A stretch of DNA of 21,163 bases from contig DJIW01000142.1 in the NCBI GenBank assembly GCA_002433805.1, positions 1 through 21,163 of the forward strand. Reading direction: 5' to 3'. How positions within the stretch are numbered: position 1 is the first letter of the stretch; the number at the start of each line of letters is the position of its first letter. The stretch comes from Competibacteraceae bacterium UBA6584 (lineage in GTDB: Bacteria; Pseudomonadota; Gammaproteobacteria; Competibacterales; Competibacteraceae). The position numbers and the translations under genes were made by a program. Positions 6,594-13,785 of this stretch are shown here, in pieces. Under the pieces are notes generated by a model, which saw only the letters and a program-made list of their open reading frames with translations, did no database searches and was not told where the DNA came from.

Positions 6594-8029
6594 CGGGTTT
6601 CACCGGTTTTTGCCCGCTCGGCAACGTTTTCGGCGGGTTTGCTTCGGGCCGGCGACGGAGCGGATTGCGGTTCGGCCGGCGGACTTGAAGCGGCCACGCC
6701 GCTGGGGTTCAAAGGAGCCGAAGAGGGGGGCGGCGCTTCGCTGGCGGGTATGAGGGCGGGCGGCAGCGGTGGGTTATTGGCGGGCGGGGCGGCCGGTTTA
6801 ACCGGCGGGACCAAAGGGGCGCGGGGCGGCTCGCTCGCGCCCTTGGCCGGGGCTGGAGCCGGCTTGACGGCCCGCTTCTTGACCGGCGGCGCATAGCTGA
6901 TCGCCACGGCCACGGTGTTTGGGTAGCTGAATCGCTTGACGGCCGCCGCTTGCGGCAAGCGGCCTTCGCGCAAGGCTTCCAGGCCGGCGTCGTTGCTGAC
7001 ATTGCCCAACGCGAAATTGCGGATTTGAGTGAAACGCGCCACGCTGGGTTCGTTAGCCGCATAGCCGCCATAAAGCATCTGGATGTCGCTTTTGGTGATT
7101 TCATCCAAGCCGTTCTGCCAGCCGGCGTCGTCGCCCGAAACTAGGCCGACCAAGGCTTCGGTGGCGCGCCGGGTGGCGATTTTCTCGGCGTCCGCGCGCA
7201 ATTTGTCCTGCGCGCCGGGGTCCGGATGCGCGCCGACCACATTGCTGGCGTAGCCGACCAGCGCCACTTCGCCGGTTCCGTTGACCACGATCAGCCGGTT
7301 GCCGGCCGGCGGAACCAGCCCGGCGGCGATTTCGGTTTGGGTCTGGCGCAAGCCCTCTTGCAAGGAAGCGGCCTCCATGGCGTTGGGCGCGGGGCGGGTC
7401 AGCCGGGCCGCAGTCTTGGGGGTAGTCGCCAGATTGACATAAATCGTGCGCTGCTCGGGATTTTCCTCGACCGAATAGGCGATGTAGCCGCGCCCCAGAA
7501 TACGGATGGCCTGTTCGCGCTTTTCAAGTTCGGTAAACGCCAGATTGACTAGGGACAGGCGGAGATTGTCGTGCTGTTCCAAGCTTGCGGTGATGCGCTG
7601 GCGGGGTTCTGGCCCCAGTTTCGACAGGCAGCCGGCCAGCCGCGCGTCCGCGTCCAGAAAGGCTTTGAACCGCGCGTCTTGGCGGGAGCGATAAAGGGCG
7701 ATGGGATTTTCCGAGGCGGGATATTGGGCGGTTCCGGTGCCTACCCAACCGAAACTGTTGCCGAAACGGATCATCTGGCAACCGGCGCTACGCTGTCCGG
7801 CCGCCAGGTTGATGGCCGCCTGAGCCGTGCCGGCATTCAGTACAGCTTCGCCGGTCGCGGCATCCTTGGACAGCCGGGGGCGAGCGGAAGCGCCGGCGCT
7901 GGAGCGCGTCGCGGTCGGGGCGCTTTGCAGGGGCGCGGCAAATTCAGCGGCGGTCGGGCTGGCGGCCTGGACTGGCGGAGCCGACCACAACACCAGCGAT
8001 AGCATCCAGAAACGAGTTCGATAACGCAT
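6590..8029 (-). CDS. Secreted protein of unknown function with Pro/Ala-rich tail
   Basis: A 479-residue protein that I do not recognise with confidence. The N-terminus MRYRTRFWMLSLVLWSAPP has a basic start and hydrophobic core, with a likely Sec cleavage after about A22 (VQA). Residues 60-380 look globular. Two cysteines (C84, C134) could form a disulfide. A middle region with NRLIVVNGTGEVALVGYAS (244-262) followed by an Ala-rich helix (275-297) is loosely reminiscent of LPP20-like proteins, but there is no lipobox. From about 383 to the end it is very rich in Pro and Ala, a possible wall-spanning or disordered tail. GGAG lies 6-7 bases before the ATG. It has its own upstream region and is convergent with mutM. 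Confidence 0.75.
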   Translation of the reverse strand: MRYRTRFWMLSLVLWSAPPVQAASPTAAEFAAPLQSAPTATRSSAGASARPRLSKDAATGEAVLNAGTAQAAINLAAGQRSAGCQMIRFGNSFGWVGTGTAQYPASENPIALYRSRQDARFKAFLDADARLAGCLSKLGPEPRQRITASLEQHDNLRLSLVNLAFTELEKREQAIRILGRGYIAYSVEENPEQRTIYVNLATTPKTAARLTRPAPNAMEAASLQEGLRQTQTEIAAGLVPPAGNRLIVVNGTGEVALVGYASNVVGAHPDPGAQDKLRADAEKIATRRATEALVGLVSGDDAGWQNGLDEITKSDIQMLYGGYAANEPSVARFTQIRNFALGNVSNDAGLEALREGRLPQAAAVKRFSYPNTVAVAISYAPPVKKRAVKPAPAPAKGASEPPRAPLVPPVKPAAPPANNPPLPPALIPASEAPPPSSAPLNPSGVAASSPPAEPQSAPSPARSKPAENVAERAKTGETR

Positions 8030-8353
8030 AAAATCTCCTATCGCAAATCCGGTTTCGGATCAGGCTGGCCGCGCGTGCTCGATCGGCCGGTTCCATCACG
8101 GTGGTTTTTTGTTGAGCGAATCCCATTATCCGGCAAAACCGCCGGCAAAGCGTTCCGGATCCTTGGGAATTTTTGACCAGCCGATGCACGATCCATTCCA
8201 GGGGGTTCGGCGCTTTTGCGGGGCGGCGCGCCAGGCCGAGCGCCGCGCGAGCGCTTCACCGGTTCCTGAGCAGGGTGCGCCATGCGCGTCGGTTGCGGTT
8301 TGGGGTAAGATGGCCTCAGGCAATTTCGCCCTGGATTTTACGCTCCCAGGCTC
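8030..8353. other. Divergent intergenic region, secreted protein gene / mlaA
   Basis: About 324 bases between two divergently transcribed genes, so it must hold a promoter for each unless the mlaA transcript starts elsewhere. I see no open frame with a convincing protein, no clear sigma-70 hexamer pair and no tRNA-like fold. Small GC-rich inverted repeats exist (for example GCCGG... around 8130-8150), but nothing that stands out against the base composition. Confidence 0.5.
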
Positions 8354-9100
8354 ATGCATACGACTTCTCGTTGTGTCCCGATGGCCCTGGCCGCCGCTTT
8401 GCTAATCGGCTGCGCGTCGGGCAACCGGCCTTCCCAAGGCGATTCGGATCCTTTCGAAAGCTACAATCGCGCCATGTTCGCGTTCAACGAAGCAGCGGAT
8501 CGGGCGGTGATCAAGCCGGTCGCCCAAGCCTATCAAGCGGTGCTGCCCGATCCGGTCATCGCCAGCGTCGGTAATTTTTTTAATAATCTCAACGATGTGG
8601 TGGTTCTGGTCAACGACCTGCTCCAATTTAAGCTCCATCAAGCCGCGATGGACAGCAGCCGGATCGTCTTCAATACGACCTTCGGCGTGTTGGGTTTGTT
8701 CGATGTCGCCAGCCGCGCGGAGTTGCCCAAGCACTACGAGGATTTCGGTCAGACCCTGGGGTTCTGGGGCGTGGGGGAAGGCCCTTATGTGGTGTTGCCG
8801 CTGCTGGGACCGAGCACGGTGCGCGATACTGTTGGCCTGGTCGGCGATTCCTTTGTCGATCCGCTGAGCTGGGGCACGGATTCCGAGACGGCGCAGTGGA
8901 GTTTGCGGGGTCTGAACCTGATCAATCGCCGGACGGGCTTGCTGCGGGTCGAACGCGCCTTTGCGGGCGCTGAAATCGATCCTTACGAGTTTCGTCGCAG
9001 CGCCTATCTGCAACAGCGCCGCAGCTTGGTCTACGACGGCGAGCCGCCCAAGCCGGACCTCGATTTCGACGACGCCAGGCCGGCCGAACCCACGCCATGA
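8354..9100 (+). CDS. mlaA: Outer-membrane lipoprotein MlaA (VacJ family)
   Basis: A 248-residue lipoprotein with a signal peptide ending in the lipobox LIGC (lipidated C20). The mature part matches MlaA/VacJ: DPFESYNRAMFAFNEAAD (32-49), a central hydrophobic stretch, EDFGQTLGFWGVGEGPYVVLP-like residues around 129-149, and GDSFVDPLSW. In E. coli MlaA sits in the outer membrane with porins and passes mislocalised phospholipids to MlaC for return to the inner membrane. The Mla transporter genes are not in this window. The stop overlaps the next start (ATGA), coupling it to the DUF2007 protein. After DPYEFRRSAYLQQR the last ~25 residues are polar and variable. Confidence 0.95.
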   Translation: MHTTSRCVPMALAAALLIGCASGNRPSQGDSDPFESYNRAMFAFNEAADRAVIKPVAQAYQAVLPDPVIASVGNFFNNLNDVVVLVNDLLQFKLHQAAMDSSRIVFNTTFGVLGLFDVASRAELPKHYEDFGQTLGFWGVGEGPYVVLPLLGPSTVRDTVGLVGDSFVDPLSWGTDSETAQWSLRGLNLINRRTGLLRVERAFAGAEIDPYEFRRSAYLQQRRSLVYDGEPPKPDLDFDDARPAEPTP

Positions 9101-9318
9101 CCGACGGCTGGGTCACCCTGACCGTGTTCGATAGCGTGCCGCAAGCGGAAATCGCGCGCGGGCGGTTGCTGGCGGAAGCGATCCCCTGCATTCTGGCCGA
9201 CCGTTCGCTGTTGCAACTGGGGATCGTCGCCGGCGGGATCGAACTGCGGGTCGCGGCGCGGCATCACGCGCGGGCGCGGGAGATCCTGAGCGCAGACTAT
9301 TCAGGGGAACTCGACTAG
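9097..9318 (+). CDS. DUF2007-family small protein
   Basis: A 73-residue soluble protein with the pattern of DUF2007 (putative signal-transducing, PII-like fold): VTLTVFDSVPQAEIARGRLL near the start, then GIVAGGIELRVAARHHARAREIL. In this family the conserved part recalls a substrate-interacting or regulatory module, but no biochemical role is established. It overlaps mlaA by four bases and precedes the acyltransferase gene by four bases, so it is translated within the envelope-lipid operon. It has no signal peptide or membrane helix, so it is cytoplasmic. Confidence 0.8.
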   Translation: MTDGWVTLTVFDSVPQAEIARGRLLAEAIPCILADRSLLQLGIVAGGIELRVAARHHARAREILSADYSGELD

Positions 9319-9322
9319 CGTC

Positions 9323-10210
9323 ATGAAACGGCGGATTTTTTTGCGCGGCCTGTTACAGTTGGCCGCGCTGCTGCCGTTGCCCCTCGCCCACGGCGTCGGC
9401 GCGTTGTGCGGCTGGCTGCTGTGGCGGATACCCGCCAACAGCCCCCGGCGCATCGCCGAGCGCAATTTGGCGCTGTGTTTTCCCGAATTGTCCATCGCCG
9501 AGCGTGAGACGCTGCTGCGTCGAAATTTGCAGGAAACCGGCAAATTGTTGTTGGAATTAGGGCCACTTTGGCTCTGGCGCGGCGATCGGGTCTTGGCGCT
9601 GGTCCGGGAGGTGGCGCGGGACGAATCCGCGTTGGCCGCCGCCGCGCGGGCGAAGCGGGGCGTGATTTTGCTCACGCCGCACCTCGGCTGTTGGGAGATG
9701 GCCGGTTTGTATTATTCCAGCCGCTACCCGCTGACGATTCTGTATCGGCCGAGCCGGGTGGGGCTCGACGAGCTGAGCCGCGAGGGTCGCGGCCGGCTCG
9801 GCGGCAACGTGGTGGCGACCGACGCCAGCGGCGTGCGCGCCCTGTTGAACGCCTTGCGCCGGGGAGAGATGCTCGGGATTTTGCCCGATCAAGATCCCGG
9901 CGAGGAGGGCGGGGTGTTCGCGCCGTTTTTCGGCGTCGCCGCCAGCACCATGACCCTGGTATCGCGCTTGGCCTTAAAGACCGGCGTGCCGGTATTTCTG
10001 ACCTGGGCCGAACGCTTGCCGGGCGGCCGAGGCTTCAGCTTGCATTTGCGGGCTTTGCCGGAGGTGACCGCCGCGGGCTCGCTAGAGGAGTCGGTCGCGG
10101 CGCTGAACCGGGAAGTCGAAGCGGCGATTCGCGCCTTGCCGGCCCAATATTTATGGGCCTACAAGCGTTTCAAGACGCGACCGCCGAGCGCGCCTGAATT
10201 GCTGTATTGA
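9323..10210 (+). CDS. LpxL/HtrB-family lipid A acyltransferase
   Basis: A 295-residue membrane-anchored acyltransferase. The H-X4-E active site is HLGCWE (H120, E125). Further family blocks are YRPSR (141-145), LPDQDP (187-192) and the GVFAPFFGVAASTM segment. A hydrophobic N-terminal helix (8-34) anchors it to the inner membrane. Members transfer a secondary acyl chain (usually laurate or myristate) onto Kdo2-lipid IV-A. Whether this one is LpxL-like, LpxM-like or acts on another lipid (ornithine lipids, for instance) is undecided, so I give no symbol. It lies opposite waaA, which makes the Kdo acceptor, and that favours the lipid A role. Its last 52 bases overlap the 3' end of waaA. Confidence 0.9.
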   Translation: MKRRIFLRGLLQLAALLPLPLAHGVGALCGWLLWRIPANSPRRIAERNLALCFPELSIAERETLLRRNLQETGKLLLELGPLWLWRGDRVLALVREVARDESALAAAARAKRGVILLTPHLGCWEMAGLYYSSRYPLTILYRPSRVGLDELSREGRGRLGGNVVATDASGVRALLNALRRGEMLGILPDQDPGEEGGVFAPFFGVAASTMTLVSRLALKTGVPVFLTWAERLPGGRGFSLHLRALPEVTAAGSLEESVAALNREVEAAIRALPAQYLWAYKRFKTRPPSAPELLY

Positions 10211-11499
10211 AAAAGCAGTTGCTCGATGTGACCCAGCAAGGCCGCCAGCGCCCCGCGATGGCGCTCCACGACGGCCCGACCGCGTTGGCCGGCCGCGCGA
10301 CCCGATGCCGGATCGGCCAACAGCCGCTCCACGGCGGCGGCCAGACCGCTCGCATCGCTGACTTGCCAAGCCGCTTCCGCCTCCAGCAGCCGTTGGCCGG
10401 CTTCGGTGAAATTGAACATGTGCGGGCCAAACAGCACCGGCAATCCCAGTAAGGCCGGCTCCAATACGTTATGGCCTCCGACCGCCGCCAGGCTGCCGCC
10501 GACGAAGGCGAGATCGGCGGCGGCGTAGAACAGCAGCAACTCGCCCATGGTATCGCCGAGGAACACCGCCGTATCCGGATCGCAGGCTCGGCCCTCGCCG
10601 CGCCGGACCAAATTGAAACCTTGTTCAAGACACAGCGCGGCCACCCCGTCGAACCGTTCCGGGTGGCGCGGCACCAGCAGCAACAGCAGCGCCGGCCAGC
10701 GCGCGCGCAGCGCGGCGAAGGCCGTCAGAATCGCTTCCTCCTCGCCGGCGTGAGTGCTGGCGGCGATCCAAACCGGCCGGCGCTCGCCTAAAAGCGCCCG
10801 CCGCAACGCCTGACCTTGCGCGGGCAAGATCTCCGACACGGTCAAGTCGTATTTGAGGTTGCCGGTCACCTGGACCCGAGGCGCGCCCAAGGCCCGGAAA
10901 CGCCCGGCGTCGGCGTCGGCTTGGGCCGCGATCAAACTCACATCTTCGAGCATGGCGCGGGCCAGCGCTCCGATCCGAGCGTAACCGCGCGCCGAACGCT
11001 CCGAGAGACGGGCGTTGGCGAGCAACACCGGCACCCCGGCCAGCGCGCAGCGCCGCAGCAGATTCGGCCACAGCTCGGTTTCCATGATCACCGCCAGCTT
11101 CGGACGGCCGCGCCGTAAAAACCGCCGCGCCGCGCCCGGCAGGTCGTAAGGCGCATAGACATGCCAGACTCGATCGCCCAGCGCCGCCCGAACCTGGCGG
11201 GAGCCGGTCAGGGTGGTGGTGGTCACCAGCAGCGGCATTTCGGGATAGCGGGCTTGCAAGGCGTGGATCAGCGGCAAGGCGGCGCGAGTTTCGCCGACCG
11301 ATACGGCGTGAACCCACAAACAGCCGGAATCCGGCAGGGGCGGGATAAACCCCAGGCGCTCGCGCCAGCGCCGGCGGTGGTCGGGGTCGCGTCGGCCCCG
11401 CCAGTACAGCCGCGCCAGCGCCAGCGGCAGCGCCAGGTAGAGCAAGGCTGTGTAAAGCCCGCGCAGGAGCGGGCCGCGCCAATCAGGCGGACGGTTCAT
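10159..11499 (-). CDS. waaA: 3-deoxy-D-manno-octulosonic acid (Kdo) transferase
   Basis: A 446-residue inner-membrane glycosyltransferase that adds Kdo to lipid IV-A. It has an N-terminal hydrophobic helix (12-31), HAVSVGE with the catalytic Glu at 70, METELWPN (139-146), GNLKYD (213-218), VPRHPERF (276-283) and GGHNVLEP (341-348), all hallmarks of WaaA/KdtA. Its ATG lies inside the 3' end of cysZ (17-base overlap), so the two are probably cotranscribed and translationally coupled. The protein is about 20 residues longer than the E. coli enzyme. The last ~16 residues are encoded in DNA that also codes for the end of the convergent acyltransferase. Whether the enzyme is mono-, bi- or trifunctional cannot be seen. 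Confidence 0.97.
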   Translation of the reverse strand: MNRPPDWRGPLLRGLYTALLYLALPLALARLYWRGRRDPDHRRRWRERLGFIPPLPDSGCLWVHAVSVGETRAALPLIHALQARYPEMPLLVTTTTLTGSRQVRAALGDRVWHVYAPYDLPGAARRFLRRGRPKLAVIMETELWPNLLRRCALAGVPVLLANARLSERSARGYARIGALARAMLEDVSLIAAQADADAGRFRALGAPRVQVTGNLKYDLTVSEILPAQGQALRRALLGERRPVWIAASTHAGEEEAILTAFAALRARWPALLLLLVPRHPERFDGVAALCLEQGFNLVRRGEGRACDPDTAVFLGDTMGELLLFYAAADLAFVGGSLAAVGGHNVLEPALLGLPVLFGPHMFNFTEAGQRLLEAEAAWQVSDASGLAAAVERLLADPASGRAAGQRGRAVVERHRGALAALLGHIEQLLFQYSNSGALGGRVLKRL

Positions 11500-12238
11500 G
11501 CCAGCGCGGGTCCGGCAATTCCCGGTTCCACATCAAAGTCGCGCCGATCACCGCCGCCGGCATCGCCAGGAAGTTCAAAATCGGGATCAGGGTCAGCGCC
11601 AAGGTCATGCCGCCGAAGCCCAGAGCCAACGGCCAATGCCGGCGCAGCAGCGCGCGCTGCTGGCGGAAGTTCAAACCGCGCTTGGCCAGCGGATAGTCGG
11701 CGTATTCCAACGCCAGCATCCACGACACCAGGCCCGCCCACAGCGCGGGCGCGGCGGCGTTGACGGCCGGGATCAGCGACACGACCAGCAGCGGCAACGC
11801 CCAAGCCGCGAAATGCAGCAAGCGGCGCAATTCCAGCCACGGAGCCGCCGCCAGATCTCGCCAGCTCGATGGGACCGGCGGTCGCGGGCTGGCGGCCGAG
11901 GGCGCGAGCGACTTTTCGACTCGGTCGGCCAGCAGGCTGTTGAACGGGGAACCGATCAGATTGGCGATCAGGGTGAAACTGTAAAAAATCACCACCAGGC
12001 CGGTCAGGATAAACAGAGGCCACAGCAGCCAATGCAGCCAGTCCAGCCACTGCGGCAGCCAATCCTGAAGCGCTTGATCGAGCCGCCGCAGTTGCCGGTT
12101 GGCGAACCAGATCGCGGCGCCGAACAGGACGGCGTTGACCAACAGCGGAATCGCGACAAACCGGCGCAGGCCGGCCTTGGGCAACCAGCGCAAGCCGGTC
12201 AGCGCGTAACCGGCTCCTTTGATGAAAGCGAGACTCAT
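11483..12238 (-). CDS. cysZ: CysZ-family (EI24) membrane protein, sulfate uptake
   Basis: A 251-residue polytopic membrane protein with hydrophobic segments near 28-46, 68-95, 142-157, 163-177 and 203-235. The motifs GSPFNSLLAD (96-105) and EYADYPLAKRG (178-188) match CysZ/EI24. CysZ mediates proton-driven sulfate uptake for cysteine synthesis in E. coli. Here the gene is paired with waaA rather than cys genes, so its role in sulfate import is inferred by homology only. The ATG at 12236-12238 opens a 434-base upstream region shared with the divergent mdh. Confidence 0.9.
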   Translation of the reverse strand: MSLAFIKGAGYALTGLRWLPKAGLRRFVAIPLLVNAVLFGAAIWFANRQLRRLDQALQDWLPQWLDWLHWLLWPLFILTGLVVIFYSFTLIANLIGSPFNSLLADRVEKSLAPSAASPRPPVPSSWRDLAAAPWLELRRLLHFAAWALPLLVVSLIPAVNAAAPALWAGLVSWMLALEYADYPLAKRGLNFRQQRALLRRHWPLALGFGGMTLALTLIPILNFLAMPAAVIGATLMWNRELPDPRWHEPSA

Positions 12239-12360
12239 GGCGGGTTTATCGGTGGCTGGCGGTGAATGGAGGAAGGCCGACCGGCGTTCGTTTCAAATCG
12301 CGGTGATCTACGATACTATCTGAAGGGTCAATGAAGGGGCTCCTGAATCGCGGCGCATTA

Positions 12361-12366
12361 TATAAT
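12361..12366 (+). promoter_or_regulatory. Possible -10 element upstream of mdh
   Basis: A perfect TATAAT in a local AT-rich patch. The bases 16-18 upstream (around 12338-12343, GGCTCC) do not resemble a -35 hexamer, so this would be an activator-dependent promoter if real. It lies about 310 bases before the mdh start codon. Confidence 0.3.
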
Positions 12367-12383
12367 CATAATCGCCGGGGTTC

Positions 12384-12431
12384 CGACCGCCCGAGCAATC
12401 GAACCGACGGTTCGGTTCCGATCGGCGGTCG
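12384..12431. promoter_or_regulatory. Nested dyad: candidate operator or leader hairpin
   Basis: A 15-base palindrome, CGAACCG-A-CGGTTCG at 12400-12414, sits inside an outer inverted repeat, CGACCGCC at 12384-12391 and GGCGGTCG at 12424-12431. It begins 18 bases downstream of a TATAAT. As DNA it could be a dimeric-regulator site overlapping the transcription start; as RNA it could fold into a stem. It has no T-run, so it is not a standard terminator. Confidence 0.4.
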
Positions 12432-12672
12432 CCGCCCCATCGCGGAATATGGCGATCCATAACTATTATCTGACTACCGGCGCTCATTTGTTGGCTTCCA
12501 AATCGGTATTGCCTCCGACGGCGGCAAAGCGTCCCGCTTCTTGCCTCCTATCCTCCGCCGGATCGCCGCAACGCGCTTGTCCGAGCGAGCGCTTCGGGTT
12601 CGCGCCGCAACCGCGCGGACAAAGCCGCATTACCCACTCACCTGTCATCTCAAACGTCAAAGGAGCACGAGC

Positions 12673-13659
12673 ATGAAACAACCCGTTCGCGTCGTCATTA
12701 CTGGTGCCGCTGGCAACATCGGCTACGCCATGGCGTTTCGGATCGCCTCGGGCAGCATGTTGGGTCCCGACCAACCGGTGATCCTGCAACTGCTGGAAAT
12801 CACGCCGGCGCTGCAAGCCCTGCAAGGCGTGGTGATGGAGCTAAACGATTGCGCGTTTCCGCTGTTGGCCGGCGTGGTCGCCACCGACAAGCTGGAGGAA
12901 GCGTTCAAAGACGCCAACTTCGCCATGCTGGTCGGCGCTCGCCCGCGCGGCCCCGGCATGGAGCGCAAGGATCTGCTGACCGCTAACGGCGCCATTTTCG
13001 GACCTCAGGGCAAGGCGCTCAGCGATCACGCCGCCCGCGACGTGCGGGTGCTGGTGGTCGGCAATCCCGCCAACACCAATGCCCTGATCGCGGCCAGCAA
13101 CGCGCCCAAGCTGGACCGCCGACAGTTCCACGCCATGACCCGTCTGGACCACAACCGGGCGCTGAGCCAGCTGGCTGAAAAGACCGGCTCGCACGTCAAC
13201 GACATCAAGAAGATGACGATCTGGGGCAACCATTCCTCGACTCAGTATCCCGATATCGGCCAATGCACCGTCAAAGGCAAGGCGGCCACCTCGCTGGTGG
13301 ATCAGGGCTGGTATCGCAATACCTTTATCCCGGACGTGCAACAGCGCGGCGCGGCGATCATCAAGGCGCGCGGCGCGTCGTCCGCCGCGTCCGCCGCGTC
13401 CTCGGCCATCGATCACATGCGCGACTGGGCGCTCGGCACCCCCGAGGGCGACTGGGTCAGCATGTCGGTACCGGCCGACGGTTCCTACGGGATCGGCGAG
13501 GGCGTGATCTACTCCTATCCCTGCGTCTGCAAGAACGGCGACTACCAAATCGTAAAAGATCTGCCGATCGACGAGTTCAGCCGCGAGAAGATGAAGGCGA
13601 CCGAGCAGGAATTGCGCGAGGAGCGTTCCAGCATCGAGGATCTGCTGAAGGCCAAGTAA
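12673..13659 (+). CDS. mdh: Malate dehydrogenase
   Basis: A 328-residue cytosolic NAD-dependent enzyme interconverting malate and oxaloacetate. It has the dinucleotide-binding loop GAAGNIG (11-17), substrate-binding arginines in GARPRGPGMERKDLL (R91 and R98), the TRLDHNRA segment with D160, and the catalytic histidine in WGNHSS (H187). It is of the type 2, cytosolic-like class rather than the E. coli Mdh class. The frame stays open upstream to 12541, but the ATG at 12673 has AAAGGAG seven bases upstream and starts MKQPVRVVITGAAGNIG exactly where the family starts. The C-terminal KATEQELREERSSIEDLL helix is typical. Confidence 0.97.
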   Translation: MKQPVRVVITGAAGNIGYAMAFRIASGSMLGPDQPVILQLLEITPALQALQGVVMELNDCAFPLLAGVVATDKLEEAFKDANFAMLVGARPRGPGMERKDLLTANGAIFGPQGKALSDHAARDVRVLVVGNPANTNALIAASNAPKLDRRQFHAMTRLDHNRALSQLAEKTGSHVNDIKKMTIWGNHSSTQYPDIGQCTVKGKAATSLVDQGWYRNTFIPDVQQRGAAIIKARGASSAASAASSAIDHMRDWALGTPEGDWVSMSVPADGSYGIGEGVIYSYPCVCKNGDYQIVKDLPIDEFSREKMKATEQELREERSSIEDLLKAK

Positions 13660-13670
13660 GCGGTCTCATC

Positions 13671-13697
13671 CCGTCCCCGCCCGCGTAGCGGGGACGG
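13671..13697. terminator. Hairpin after mdh, possible weak terminator
   Basis: A perfect 10-bp inverted repeat, CCGTCCCCGC (13671-13680) and GCGGGGACGG (13688-13697), with a seven-base loop, 12 bases after the mdh stop. It lacks a following T-run, so it may act as an attenuator, an RNA 3'-end stabiliser or a small dispersed repeat rather than a full terminator between mdh and prpE. Confidence 0.5.
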
Positions 13698-13785
13698 CCT
13701 ACAGAAAAATTCCGACGAGCAAACTACACTTTCCGAACGACACCAACAACCGTCGTCGCTTAAACCGCCAACCTGGAGGCCGTGC

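Larger units (their letters stand above)
12239..12672. other. Divergent cysZ/mdh intergenic region and mdh leader
   Basis: A 434-base stretch without a convincing gene. A 75-codon frame at 12449-12676 exists but has no family likeness and ends on the mdh start. The region holds a TATAAT at 12361-12366, a nested palindrome at 12384-12431 and a second inverted repeat, TTGTCCG at 12577-12583 with CGGACAA at 12616-12622. It is AT-rich around 12355-12375 compared with its surroundings. It probably carries the divergent promoters and a long mdh leader. Confidence 0.55.

Noticed and set aside
10625..11482. A 285-codon minus-strand frame within waaA
   Set aside because: It is Arg/Ala/Pro/Gly-rich shadow sequence in another frame of waaA, which has clear motifs.
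12449..12676. A 75-codon plus-strand frame before mdh
   Set aside because: It has no ribosome binding site, no recognisable motif, and ends on the mdh start codon in a region that looks regulatory.
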